64,000 nt of DNA from Atrina japonica (GCA_030159075.1 BROG01000459.1:1-64000), one strand, 5' to 3'. Shown: positions 25,191-37,894, numbered from the stretch's first letter. Numbers and translations are program-made. The notes: generated by a model not told the origin, from the sequence alone.

Positions 25191-25850
25191 ATCATCACTG
25201 TTGTATACTTGTATATCTTCCAATAACGTATATCATCACTGTCACGTGTGTGTTTACCTTCAATATCATCACTGACTGTCATGTATTTGTTTACATCTCA
25301 ATTAAGTATATCATTACTGTCTTGTGATTGTTTACCTTTCAATTAAGTATATGATCACTTTCTGTCAAGTGTTTGTTTACCTTTCAATTAAGTATATCAT
25401 TAATGTCTTGTGTTTGTTTACATTTCAGTTAAGTATATGATCACTCACTGTCTGTGTTTGTTTGCCTTTGAATAACGTATATCATCACTGTAAAAAATAA
25501 CATTCACCCTGTCACAGTTTGCTGACTTTCAATTAAGTATATGTTTGACTGTCACGTGTTAGCTAACATTTCAATTAAGTATATGATTACTTACTGCCAC
25601 GTGTTTGTTTGCCTTTCAATAACGTATATCATCACTGCCACGTGTTTGCTAACATTTCAATTAAGTATATGATCACTGACTGTCACGTGTTTGCTAACAT
25701 TTCAATTAAGTATATGATTACTTACTGCCACGTGTTTGTTTGCCTTTCAATAACGTATATCATCACTGCCACGTGTTTGCTAACCTTTAAATTAAGTATA
25801 TCATCACTGTCACATGTTTATTTACCTTTTATTTCAAAGGTCAAACTGAC
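25190..25850. repeat. Diverged minisatellite, about 43-55-bp unit
   Basis: Imperfect copies of 'tgtttacctttcaattaagt' followed by 'atatgatcactgactgtcacgtg', variable in length. It is a diverged relative of the array at 26028-27080, sharing 'tgtttacctt', 'gtatat', 'atca' and 'tgtcacgtg' in the same order. Confidence 0.85.
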
Positions 25851-26027
25851 TGTCCCAGTGTTGTTTACCTTTTTAACATATCACAGTTTTCTGCAAGTAT
25901 ATCAACACTAAATGTAAATAATTAATAATACCAAAGTTCTAGTTTTTACAAAACAGGACATAACAAGTGCTCAAGATGACCGTTTATATTATATAATATA
26001 AAATATATATATATACTGATTACCACG

Positions 26028-27080
26028 TGTTTGTTTACTATCCAATTATACGTATATCAACACTAACTGTCACGTGTGTATTTACCTTCAACCACGTATA
26101 TAACCTTACCAGTCACACGTGTGTGTTTACCTTCAACACGTATATATCATTACCAGTTGTCACATGTGTGTTTACCTTCATTCACGTATATATCATTACC
26201 AATTGTCACATGTGTGTTTACCTTCATTCACGCATATATCATTACCAGTCACACGTGTGTGTTTACCTTCAACACGTATATATCATTACCAGTTGTCACA
26301 TGTGTGTTCACCTTCATTCACGTATATATCATTACCAGTTGCCACATGTGTGTTTACCTTCAATCACGTATATATTATTACCAGTTGTCACATGTGTGTT
26401 TACCTTCATTCATGTATATATCATTACCAGTTGCCACATGTGTGTTTACCTTCATTCACGTATATATTATTACCAGTTGTCACATGTGTGTTCACCTTCA
26501 TTCATGTATATATCATTACCAGTTGCCACATGTGTGTTTACCTTCAATCACGTATATATTATTACCAGTTGTCACATGTGTGTTTACCTTCATTCATGTA
26601 TATATCATTACCAGTTGCCACATGTGTGTTTACCTTCATTCACGTATATATTATTACCAGTTGTCACATGTGTGTTCACCTTCATTCATGTATATATCAT
26701 TACCAGTTGCCACATGTGTGTTTACCTTCAACACGTATATATCATTACCAGTTGCCACATGTGTGTTTACCTTTATTCACGTATATATTATTACCAGTTG
26801 TCACATGTGTGTTTACCTTCATTCACGCATATATCATTACCAGTTGTCACATGTGTGTTTACCTTCATTCATGTATATATCATTACCAGTTGCCACATGT
26901 GTGTTTACCTTCAACGCGTATATATCATTACCAGTTGTCACATGTATGTTTACCTTCCATCACGTATATTTCATTACCAACTGTAACATGGGTTTATCTT
27001 CCATTCACGTATATGTCATTGCCAACTGTCACATGTATGTTTACCTTCAACCATATATCATTACCAATTGTTACACGTTC
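26028..27080. repeat. Homogenised 46-bp minisatellite, about 22-23 copies
   Basis: The unit is 'gtgtgtttaccttcattcac' then 'gtatatatcattaccagttg' then 'ccacat'. Because 46 is not a multiple of three, each frame repeats every 138 bp. All three plus-strand frames stay open for about 1 kb, giving long but meaningless ORFs of 319-350 codons. Edges (before 26100 and after 26940) are more diverged than the centre. Confidence 0.92.
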
Positions 27081-27358
27081 ATATGACTGGTTTCCGTCCA
27101 AGTATGGTTCAAAGAAACTGATCATTGTTACTGGTTTCATTCATCATCAATGTTTTATTCTAACAACGTAGTGTATCTTATCCGGACTAGGTAGCTACAC
27201 GTACGCGGGTTGTCTATTTATTATAGTATATTCGTGTAAATTATCTCCCTTTCAATATTATCTTTTGTAGTTAATTATGTCATTATCACCATTTAATATC
27301 TGGGATTTTTGTGGAAATTACAGATAGTGCCCCTTTAATAAATATACATGTAATTATC

Positions 27359-27451
<93 letters not shown>
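27359..27451. repeat. (TA)n microsatellite
   Basis: About 92 bp of uninterrupted TA. Confidence 0.97.
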
Positions 27452-27453
<2 letters not shown>

Positions 27454-27667
27454 TCAAGGCAGATTTACACACAGACGAATTGTAAATGATACTCTAATTT
27501 TGAATTTAATCAAAATTGTGAACTTCTTAGGATTTAAAGTATATTCTTAAAGAAAGCAATTAACAAATGACAAATCGGACTGCAAAGATGATTTGAAATA
27601 CATGTTTATATACGTAACGATCCTTTCTTGACTTTTTAAGTCCGAATAAGTTCGAATGCCTATACGT

Positions 27668-27673
27668 TATATA

Positions 27674-27749
<76 letters not shown>
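27668..27749. repeat. (TA)n microsatellite just upstream of gene A
   Basis: About 80 bp of TA with a single phase break. It ends about 20 bp before the conserved acceptor at 27770. Confidence 0.95.
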
Positions 27750-27753
<4 letters not shown>

Positions 27754-27800
27754 ATGTTTGAATTTTACAGCAATATCAAGAACAAGTTTAAATCATTAAC

Positions 27801-28077
27801 ATGGCCGAATCCGAACATTTCTATAAGCTACAAATTGATGTTGTAGTGGACACTTTAATCAGTTGGTACAAAAACAGATCTGGAGCCGAAAAACATGTGA
27901 AAAAATTAGGCGATAAACTTGTCGAGGAAAATCTGATAGAAATATCTGAATGTAAAAAGATAAAGGATTTCACTTTGGTGCCCCTACTGGAATATATAGA
28001 TAAAAACTTGACCAGAAACCTTCATGCTGCAGAAACAATAATGGACTGGATGGGCAATAATTCTCAGGGAAGAAATG
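27801..28077 (+). CDS. Gene A exon 1: N-terminal helical domain (possible death fold)
   Basis: Starts ATGGCCGAA; gene B has the same start context and first residues (MAES). It encodes 92 residues plus one base of a split codon. The sequence is predicted mainly helical by eye: 'KLQIDVVVDTLISWYKN', then 'VKKLGDKLVEENLI', then 'CKKIKDFTLVPLLEYI' and 'AAETIMDWM'. The pattern of short amphipathic helices with an 'L-V-x-x-x-L-I ... I ... L-L-x-x-I' spacing resembles CARD or death-domain folds, but no diagnostic motif proves it. The donor is AATG|GTAAAG. Reading on gives an in-frame stop at 28112, so the short open frame alone could also be mistaken for a 103-residue gene. Confidence 0.75.
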
Positions 28078-28397
28078 GTAAAGTTTCTGGTTCAGTGAAG
28101 TTAAGAAACTAGAACAAATACAGACACATACACTCTTACATACAAACAAACATACTCACCTACACAGCATATAATGTAACTTCAAACTGTTTGAGTGACC
28201 ATACAAAACCAATTTGTTTTTTCGACTAATTTCACAGTTCTGTATATTTTGTTCACATTTGTTTTTATCTTATTCACATTTCTGTATTTTGTTGGTAGTT
28301 TAGTTATATAGTTATTCACTCATTTGATTTCTATTTTGATTACCACGATCATGTAGCATTTCTTTCGTATTCTCTGTCTGTGTGTGTTAATCTGTTA

Positions 28398-28604
28398 GTC
28401 CCAAGGAAGGGACAAGTCGATCCTAAAATTTGACTTTAATTTTGTCTGTGTCGTTAATCACTTTAGTGCTTTATATAATTCTATGACTTGTATCAGCTTG
28501 CTTAGATCCAACACCCTAATATATATAAAACACTAATTAAAAATGACTAACGGCACGGACAAAATGAAAGTCGATTTTCGGGACGACCTGTCGCTTCATC
28601 AGGA
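28398..28604. repeat. Imperfect inverted repeat, arms about 80 bp
   Basis: The left arm (28398-28478) reads 'gggacaagtcgatcctaaaa' onward. The right arm, reverse-complemented (28604-28522), reads 'gcgacaggtcgtcccgaaaa' onward. Both continue through 'actttaattttgtctgtg' or 'actttcattttgtccgtg' and end 'ttagtgctttatat' or 'ttagtgttttatat'. About 43 bp separates the arms. Confidence 0.8.
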
Positions 28605-28812
28605 CAAAACAATTAATATAACATGAAAAACGTACACACACACTCTCTTACGCAAAAACCCACTCACAACCGGAGAGTGAAATAAATGCTACATATTACA
28701 AGGTGTAATAAAGTCATAAATAAATGAAAATTGAATTCAAACAAAAGGATAACTAACAACCAACGAAATGTGAATCGAAGTAGATCTAAGTGAAAAAAGA
28801 AGACACTAAAAC

Positions 28813-28815
<3 letters not shown>

Positions 28816-28901
<86 letters not shown>
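28816..28901. repeat. (TA)n microsatellite
   Basis: About 85 bp of TA. The flank at 28722-28800 is an inverted match to 22082-22150, so the two (TA)n loci share an ancestral flank. Confidence 0.95.
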
Positions 28902-28904
<3 letters not shown>

Positions 28905-30229
28905 AACATCAGAAAATGTCAATACATATTCTTGACATAACATACATGCACTGTATCTTATAGCCGCTGTCGTATAATAATCGGTTCGTCCTCAAAATGT
29001 GTCCGGCCGGACCGATAATGTTAGCATTTTTGGTCAGGATAGCAGAATATCATTATCATGGAAATTAAAAACTGAATTTTAATAAAAAGAATTGCAACTC
29101 TGACAGACCATAATTATCAAATTTCATTAATTTTACAAACGTGTTACGTATATTTTAATGGTGTTTATTCAGTCGGTAAAACCAGAAACATATGGAGCTT
29201 TACAACTATGTTATATGCTTCATATTGTTCAATGTTTCATATCTTTTTAGGGTGATGATATAACGTAGGAAAAATCTCTTGATTTATTTTATATTTAACA
29301 CATGCATGGATGTTATTCCATTTCTACTTTCTACGTCTTTCGAAAAAAAAATGAAAAAAATTAAAATACAGGAGTATGGTAGTATTGCCTTTTGCGGGAG
29401 TATGCATACCTGTGGTTTCCATATCACCTGTTGACCGACTTATTTAAAATTTAAAACCCATTCTGTTGTTTTGTCATAATTGATATCACACGTATTATTT
29501 CTATTAATAATAGATAATTTATTTAATCTTACAATACATTGAAATATATGCATGAATATCTAAATAATTTAATGAACCATATCTTAACATTTCTTTGTAA
29601 CTTCTTTACTGTTATATTCAATATAATACATATGTATACATGTAGTTACATTGATGTATTTGTTTGCAACTGATTGGACCACCGTATCGTAAAACTATTT
29701 AATTTCTTCAATGTGACTTTGCTATACAAATTACAAATTGTAAATGATCAGGTATTACACCTTATGTATTCACGGATATTCATGTGTTTTCATATACCAA
29801 TGCAATGTATATATTGCATGTTGTAAAATCAATAAGTTGTAAACTTAAGATTAATAAACAATATCATACATAACCCATCATTCCTATTAAACAGTAACAA
29901 TATACAAGACGTCTAATACAAAAACATCCCATCTATTTTGGTAAATTGATACCGCTTGGTACAGTTTATGATTTTGAAAACTTTCAGTAAAATATGATCA
30001 GTAATATTTCACGCTATTAAACTTTCTCCGGAAATTATACCCGGATCAAATCTTTTTTTTATTTTCAGTCCGGTGTCGTAAAATAATCGGTTCGGCGTCA
30101 AAATGCGTCAGACCGACCCGAAAATGTTACCATTTTTGGTCCGGGTAAAATTTCGAACGAAGGGAAAGTTAAATAAGGTGATATATCATTCATCATAGAC
30201 CTATGTGAAAATATCGGGAGTTTTCAAAT

Positions 30230-30510
30230 ATTATAAAAATAATACCAAAGTTTCTGTCAATTAGGCTTCATCAGTTGAACTCCAATTTGAAAAAGATATA
30301 TGATAGTATCATACAAGGCCAAAAATAAATCTAAATGTATAACCAAAATTCATCTAAGAGTAACCACTGTAAAAAGATGATTAGCTTATGATTAATTTAG
30401 AATTTGAATGATGTTATCAGTACGAAATATTACTTTAGTATAGGATTACCAGCTGGTACCAAAATACAGGTACTAGGTTTATGTATACCCTCGGGGACGT
30501 CTGTTTTGGG
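30230..30510 (+). repeat. Dispersed repeat 'accaaagtt...ctcggggac', copy 1
   Basis: Shares 'aggcttcatcagttgaactc', 'taagagtaaccactgtaaaa', 'agctggtaccaaaatac' and 'accctcggggac' with copies at 37895-38210, 38220-38470 and 43027-43205. Inverted relatives lie at 33290-33480 and 33600-33680. It probably belongs to an interspersed element; no coding content. Confidence 0.7.
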
Positions 30511-30684
30511 GTTTGTTTTGTATATTTTAATTGATAGTTTATGGTAGGTAGCATACCTGAGATACGATAAGGGCAATAGACAGATGGAAACAGCTCCAGG
30601 TTTGGCGCGACAATTATCTTATAGAATGCTTTGTTATCGATGTGTATATATGTGTATGTGTTAGTATGCGTGTTTTTCCGTCAC

Positions 30685-31130
30685 TCATTTTTACAAGTTG
30701 ATGGAACATCAACGCAGTTATGTTATGCTAAGTTGTTTATTGGTCAAAGCACATTTTGCAGTATGGGGTTAATAACACATTATATAGACAGAAAATTACA
30801 CATGTATATGTGCATTTCAGCAACACAAACTCAACTTTAAGTTTGAAATGTCTAAATCACACTTTTATTCGTGTATTTTGACGCAAATATAGTCACAATT
30901 CGCTGAAAAGTATAGGTCTACAAGACTTGTAGAAAGTTATGCTATTAAAGGTCAGTTCGGCTCCATTTATGAATTATAAAGATATTAAGATATGCTTTAG
31001 AATGCTACTTTTCAATTATTTTTAACCCTTATGCTTTTGTGATAGAATTGACATTAAAAGCGATAGATTGGACTGTTAACAATTCTTGCGCACAGTTAAA
31101 ATGCAAATGAGTTTTGGTCAAGTTTCCCTT
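30685..31130. repeat. Dispersed repeat pair, copy 2
   Basis: Counterpart of 12045-12510, with small indels, in the same orientation. Confidence 0.8.
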
Positions 31131-32020
31131 ACTTTGTATTGGCAAGATCTGTCTGTGAAGTTGGACATACAAGTCGCTTCATTCCTCATTCACGTGATCT
31201 TAACAGATGAGAAACGGCAGTCTTTGAAGTTGGGAAAATGTTTTACAGGTACACGTATTGACCTAGAGATTTAAGAGAACTGAGAGGAAGTAGTATAGCG
31301 TAAGATATAATACTGCCTTTTCGCATAGAAATTGAATATCGATGAAATAATGTTCCTAAGCACAAAATATTTTTAATCATATCGCTGATCTATGTAGTTT
31401 GTCGCATAATAAATAAGCCATCAGTACTCACGTTAGGCCAAATGTCTGACCCGATTTTTAGTTACTTTTTTATAACACCTAATTTTACCGAAGTAAAAAG
31501 TATTCAGTATACTGAGTGTGTTGTACCTCATTAAAACTTACGATTGCCATCAACTCGTATCAGTACTTTCAGTACTTTGATTGCAGAAGGTATGTGCCAT
31601 TTGTTATCTTTTTTATTGGAAATTTAATTTAATTAAAACTTCAGTTTAAATGCCAACAAATGATGTGTGAATATCAAATATCAAACATAATTATGAATCT
31701 GCAGGAAGTTGTCAAGGTAGAAGTAAAATAAAGTTTATTACCTTTTTGTATTGTGGTGCTTATATGAAACAAAATTGACAAAACTGTCACATTACAAAGC
31801 CCAAATTGTATATCGGGATAGTCTTAACACATATTTTCACTTACCTCAAAATCGATATTATACAACTCTGGCCAGACACATTATCCGGCTGGATCGATTC
31901 TTCTACGGGAGAGAGCAGAAAATTATAGAGACTCGGACCAAAAATATTAACATTTTCGTCCATTTTTTGTCTAGCCCTCTCTGGCTTTTCACATGCGAAA
32001 GAATACAAACTGTTACTGGA

Positions 32021-32131
<111 letters not shown>

Positions 32132-32439
32132 AATAAATTCTATCAGGTGATCACACTACAAGATCACACAGTAAACCCACGCTATTTGTCCAAAATACAA
32201 AAATGTATCTACATGTATATATGTCACATCCACTAATCTATTTGCATTGTTTGTGTTATTTCCAGAAGATAAGAGTTTCATTTAATTACTTTCATGTTAC
32301 ATTTCCGTAATTAATTAATGGACTAGTATCCTGATTGCAGTAATGGTGAGGTTTATTTTAACTCCTTATTAAAGTCATACATTTATGTTTAAAAAATCTT
32401 TATCTGGATAAGTACGGAACACAAAAATCACACTAAAGA

Positions 32440-32815
32440 GTTCAAAGTAGTTTTTCTCAGTTAAACCTCGTTTTTTTCTTGTTCAACAGCCGGTTTTTTT
32501 TCAGTAAACCATATTACCCGAAGAAAAACTAGGTTTAACTGAGAGAAAAAAGGTTTAATTGCGCAAAAATTATAAAACTAAGTTTAACCTAGTTTTTCTC
32601 GAGAGAAACCTAATTTAAATCGGAAAAATATGTTTTGACTGCGCTAAAATCACATTAATGAATGCGTTTTCTTCAGTCAATGTGAGTCGTGAAAAAAATA
32701 ATAGGATTAGCTGACAAAACTAGCCAATCTCGAGAAAAACTATGTATCATACTGAGTTTTTCTCAGTAACCCACATTAACTAGAGAAAAACTAGGTTTAA
32801 CTGAGAAAACCAGGT
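32440..32815. repeat. Cluster of short palindromic repeats, AAAACTAGGTTTAACTGAGA
   Basis: At least eight occurrences, in both orientations, of 'aaaaactaggtttaactgag' or its complement 'ctcagttaaacctagttttt', with variants such as 'tctcgagagaaacctaat'. It ends about 70 bp before exon 2 of gene A. Confidence 0.75.
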
Positions 32816-32887
32816 TTAATTAATTAAGATAATTAATTTTGTTGTCACTTTCGTTTTACTTTTATTGTGTTATCTTTTTTTTCACAG

Positions 32888-33141
32888 CCTGGGAAAACCT
32901 CAGAGTAAAGGTTTTGTCCTTTGCAATTGAGAGACTTGATGAAAGAACAGATACCAAACCTATTGGATTCACCGTGAATTCAAAATTTGTAGAATATGGT
33001 TTTGAACCGAGCGATCAAGGCACAGCAACACTTTTTGAAGCCATATCTGCATCACTTAGACCTTTTGAATGCAAGTCAGCCGATGAAATTAAAACGACTG
33101 TGAAAAATACTTTAGAAACGTGCGACATTCCTCCATGTAAG
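32888..33141 (+). CDS. Gene A exon 2: OTU-like N-terminal half
   Basis: The acceptor is TTTTTTTCACAG and the donor TGTAAG|GTAATG. The exon is 254 nt, enters in phase 1 and leaves in phase 0. Joining with exon 1 gives '...GNAWENLRVKVLSFAIERL' (split codon G|CC). The core 'SDQGTATLFEAISASL' resembles the OTU protease motif D-G-x-C-L-F-R-A-I-S. The aliphatic-Phe-x-A-I-S half is kept, while the position of the catalytic Cys is Thr. Downstream 'SADEIKTTVKNTLETC' fits the helix after the catalytic loop ('LR..V...L'). The OTU assignment is inference from motif shape, supported by the next exon. The paralogous exon in gene B is at 51254-51511. Confidence 0.7.
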
Positions 33142-36100
33142 GTAATGTTGGAAACTTAATAAATGATTGATAACCTAACAAAACATTTATTAGTTAAATC
33201 AAAGTGAGCTGTCATCGGCACAAACCTTACTCGCAGATTTTATATATCTCATAGTACTCTAACACGGATAAAGTCTTATTCATAGAAATAATCGTCTTAG
33301 CATTTGTTTTTTTTTTTTGCCTCGTTTGTAAAACAATAACTTTGGTATTATTAATAAAATTCATAACCACTGCTGGTGGACCGTATGAGTCCCCGGGGGT
33401 ATACATAAACCCAGTATCTGGTATTCCGATTTCGCTCAGATACCATAATTGAAATTCTAAACTTCTCAAAAGCTAAGTTATTCATTTTACAGTGGGTAGT
33501 AGACAGATTTGGAAACACATTTAGATATACAGATTTATTATTTCGCCTTGTATAATACCACTTTTTTCGGAAATACTATTTGAGCGCAACTGATAAAGAC
33601 TTATTGACAGAAACGATCGTCATGAGCATTTGTTTTGTCCTCTTTGCAAAACAATAACTTTCGTATTCTTAATAATATATGTATCAGAAAGAGATCAACT
33701 GACATTTAAAAACAAATGTACGCGTAATATTAGAATAAACTTGCCAGACGTAACTCGTTGTAACAGTAATTTCGATGCGTTATCATTCTTATCATCGCTA
33801 TTAACTTTCGACAAATATTAAGAAGATTACCGAGTGTGAAGGAGTACGTGCTATTTGCAATAAAGAACCCTGCATCGGAGATGGAATTGGATGTAAGTGA
33901 GTGTATTTCAGACTCACGCAAATATAATTATACTGAAAATGTAACGTAGCTCCAAACCACTTTTTTTCCGGCATTTCTTCAGCTTCAAAAAGTTCTCCGA
34001 GTGGTTGACCTAGAGGTCACTCTCGTATATTGATTACGTCAGAGAAATACTGCAATGCGGTGTTTAGTTTATGCCTGAACTGTACTGTAATATCGGATTT
34101 ATATCACAATAAATAAAGGTTATTTCGTCGCACAGATTATTTTGATGTATTAAAATGGTTAAGAGTTGATTTGGCAATTTCACTCACAATGCCTTCGACG
34201 ACAGCTCATGTTGCTTAAAACTGAACATTTCACTTCCTTCCATTGGGTATATTGTGATTGTTCAATAAACTATAGGTAAACACATTATGGCTGAGCAAAA
34301 TAAATGTTTAGTTTTGAATATTCAATTTTTCTTCTTTAATATAGGGATAAGACTAAGTATTTCGTATTCATTTATTTCAGTCTGTGTGTTTTCAAAGTGA
34401 TATTTGTAAACTCTAATATGATTGTAAACTGTTTTACTTTCTGTAACTGCAACTGGAGGTTTTTTGTAAACCATTTAAAAAGAGACCTCAAATCCCCATG
34501 GCTGCAGCTTAACTAAAATTGGAAGTCCACTAAAAAACTGTATGCAATTTCATAGTAGAACTGTTTAACTTTTCTTTAACAGTTTTCAAGATGGCAGCTA
34601 TCTTAGAGTTCGGGGCAACCCGAAAAATAACAACACTTGGTCACGCTAAGGTACTGGACATTCCTCTGAAGTTTCAAGTAAATTCCTATAGCAATTGTCT
34701 AAATTCAAAATCGATTTTTCAATAGCCTTGGTGGCCATCTTGAGTCATAATTATTACCATTGATATTTTACATATCGACTATCAACCAGTAAGCTAAAAT
34801 TACACAACAAACTACAAACGTTTTGGCTACGACAAAACTGGGACGAACCGTACGCTCATAACGTTTGCGCATGTGACATTTTTTTGAATGTCACCCTGGC
34901 TTCTTTATCTTTGTTAACTGAGCGGGTGACATTGGAAGTTTACACGTCTCCCTCAACCAATCAGATTACGAGAGTTTAACAGAATGTGAAATAATTAAAA
35001 TTATCAAACTTCGTCATCTTTATTCACACAACAACAATTTTACCGGTGACAATTTTACACTGCCATGGATTTTTCTGAAAACCTAAACTTTTTGCATGGC
35101 ATCTTTGCATTTCAAAGTATTCAGGTAAATTGTACATTAATGTGGTCTTTTGTTTAGGTAGTACTGTTTTTCTCGCAACCGAAACGGTTATATTTTTACC
35201 AAAATTCTAAAAATGGATATTCTATGTTATCGGTTATTTTCATTTTTGCCATTTCTATTCTTTTCTCATAGATATGTTTATCTTCTTTTTCAATTTGTAT
35301 CAGTTTTATCTGAATATTCTTATTATCAAATTGTAAATAATAAACATTTCAGCATCAAAATGACAATAATAGAGGGCGAAGCCCTCATATATGTAGAGAA
35401 GCACACATTTTTTATTCCTACCGGGGACCCGTACTACTAATGGTAAAAATTTTGCTCACATCGGGATTTTGCACGTGACATAAACAAAATGTCGGAAATG
35501 CAAAGGCAAAAGTGCATTGCAAACGAAGTAATAAACTACCACACCAAGAAACGTTTTGTAGACCGATAGTAGGCCATAACGACTAGGGTTGTAAATCGAA
35601 CCCGATCACGAAGCGCCTCTATTATTCTGGTAATGTCAACTGCACGGAATGATGGGTACGCTGGGATAGAGAAAAATTTATAGCATAAAAACATGCTTGT
35701 GCATTTAATTCATGACTAATAAATACCACATAGATTTAATTTAAGTTTTAACACAAAGGAAACAGTCAGCCACTCAATATTTTATTTAAAACAATGAGTG
35801 AATGACCGGGACATTTACGTGATTTATCCCTTTGGTGATTTCGTCGTGTTGCCCCTGGGGGAAACACGACAGAATCCCCAAAGGAATTAACTGAACGGTT
35901 AAGTAGTTTATCTGGAATATGAATTACATGCCGCAGAAGGAGACAGATTTGAAAAGTAGCCCATTGGAATAATTATCTCTAAAAGAAAAAACATTTGTAC
36001 TTTTTGTACTACACATTAGAAAATAAAAGGCTTTGAATGAAAATGGGAAATGTTTTAGTCCTGACAGAATAAGAAAATTCCAATATTTACAAAATGGTGT

Positions 36101-36720
36101 GAATGCGGTAAAATGTTGTGTAATTATGATCTCCATGATTTTTTTAATTCAAAACGATACCTTTTAACAATTTACTGAAAACAAATCATGGCATATGATA
36201 ACAAGGCAGACATGTTGTTAGGCGGGTGAATTTAAGACAGCCTCACCGGAGCACTTACAAAACTTTGGTATTGTCTGCGTTCCGGTATCAATAAAGATTA
36301 TAGAAATAGTTGAAAATAAATAAAACAAGGTATCAATGAATGCATTTAATGTAAATATTACTAAACCGGAAGTGACCTAAGTCTCATTGCAGTTTGAATT
36401 CACAAATAGTCTGACAAATCTGAATAGAACGGAATGGAAATACAAGGAAAAGGTCTATTAATATAAAACTTGTTTTATAGGACCGCCAGTTATGTTCACT
36501 TGACATGTAACATGTTATATATGAAGTGCCACATATTTTGACATAACTCAATGCTTACCATGTTTTAGGAACTCATTTCTTATCAGAAATACCAATAACT
36601 TTGAATTGATATCACGATTTTTAGCGAAGAGTAAGAGGTGAACATGTAGTAAAACTGAATCCCGCTTGCGAAATAAGGTTAAACTATATATAGTTATACA
36701 TTCAATAAATTCTGTTTCAG
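33142..36720 (+). other. Gene A intron 2
   Basis: About 3.6 kb. It contains inverted copies of the dispersed repeat (33290-33480 and 33600-33680), a fragment related to the foldback element (34830-34930), a hairpin (35818-35892), and otherwise unremarkable AT-rich DNA. No other exon was seen. Confidence 0.65.
35818..35892. repeat. Hairpin, arms about 33 bp
   Basis: The left arm 'ttatccctttggtgatttcg' continues 'tcgtgtt'. The right arm is 'aacacgacagaatccccaaa' continuing 'ggaattaa'. There are few mismatches and the loop is a short C/G-rich stretch. Confidence 0.8.
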
Positions 36721-36970
36721 TGGAATGGAGGTCCAAGTAAAGAGAGTTGGGTTGGCTTTAGATTGCAGAAGTGGGAATCTGGACATCCTTTTGTATTGCA
36801 CTACCTATCGGAAATATACAAAATACAAATACATGTAATATGCCTGCTGACCATGAACGCTGTATGCTTTTATCCCTCGAAAGATGTGATTGAGTGCAAA
36901 CGTGTTTATCTGGGACGCGTCGAATGGAAGAAATATGTCCCTCTTCAGCCATCTCAGAGCAAGAAAAAAG
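36721..36970 (+). CDS. Gene A exon 3: OTU-like C-terminal half
   Basis: The acceptor is TTCTGTTTCAG and the donor AAAAAAG|GTAAGT. The exon is 250 nt, entering in phase 0 and leaving in phase 1. The sequence 'SGHPFVLHYLSEIYKIQIHV' matches the OTU pattern 'W-G-x-x-(E/L)-L-x-A-L-S-x-x-Y-x-x-x-I-x-V'. It ends 'YLGRVEWKKYVPLQP', resembling the family ending 'I-x-L ... H-(Y/F)-x-x-L', except that Lys sits where the catalytic His is expected. The fold may therefore be kept for binding and not for cleavage. The paralogous exon in B has exactly the same length (250 nt) and similar residues, which supports real coding constraint. Confidence 0.75.
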
Positions 36971-37894
36971 GTAAGTTTACCGGATTCAGCACATGCATGA
37001 ATATTATAAACATACTACCACAGTATATAAATATTTATAAGAATAAACCATAATTATTTGAAGACAAATTGAATTAAATTAAAGCGTTACTACAAATTAA
37101 ACAAACCAACTCAGAGTTTAGTATCCTATTAAAATATTTATCTTGTGGTACACAAATTAAGACACAATGATAGACTGTTTTTCATTAATGCCGATTTGTA
37201 ATACCAGTTTAATTTGGTACTGCTCCGATATGATGGTGTAGTTGATTACCTAATATTTTCTTTTTATACTAATTTCTTGAAGCACGGATTGACCGTTTCC
37301 TCCAAGGTCTAATCAAATCCAATATGTTTGTAGTTAGAATATGCAGGGAGTAAGTGGTTTGTATACATAGATTCTACAATAAAATATAATATGTACTTAT
37401 TAATTACTTTATACAGTATTAATACTGTACATATGATACGTAGGATAGCTTCAAATGTGCACATCTTAATATAAAAAACACAGCTAGTTAGAAATGACAG
37501 TCATAGGAGGTAACACCATTAATGCAGTTTTTTATATATATTATTAGACCATCCAATTTTCTTATCTTAAACAGTACCAAACTTTAAAAGTATTATCTCT
37601 CCTTAACAAAAAGAGTTCCCAAATACTACTTTGCAGGTGAGAAAAAATTAAATATTATACATAAAATACCTAAGAATGGATGTGGTGTTTTAATTTCAGA
37701 CCTGTATCGGGTAAATTTAGTTCAGTCTCCAGCGTGTAGATGCTCTTCTCCAGTGGAAAATGCCATGCATTACTTTATTGATTGTATTTTATATACTGAT
37801 CAGAGAACTGTACTTTTTCGTAAGTTAGCCAAGTTTCAAATTATAGTTGATACAAATGTTTTACTTAAGGGATCTAACATACTTGAATATTATA

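Noticed and set aside
26027..27171. Three ORFs of 319-350 codons on the plus strand
   Set aside because: All come from the 46-bp minisatellite read in its three frames. The peptides are the same repeat and there is no start context, domain or conservation.
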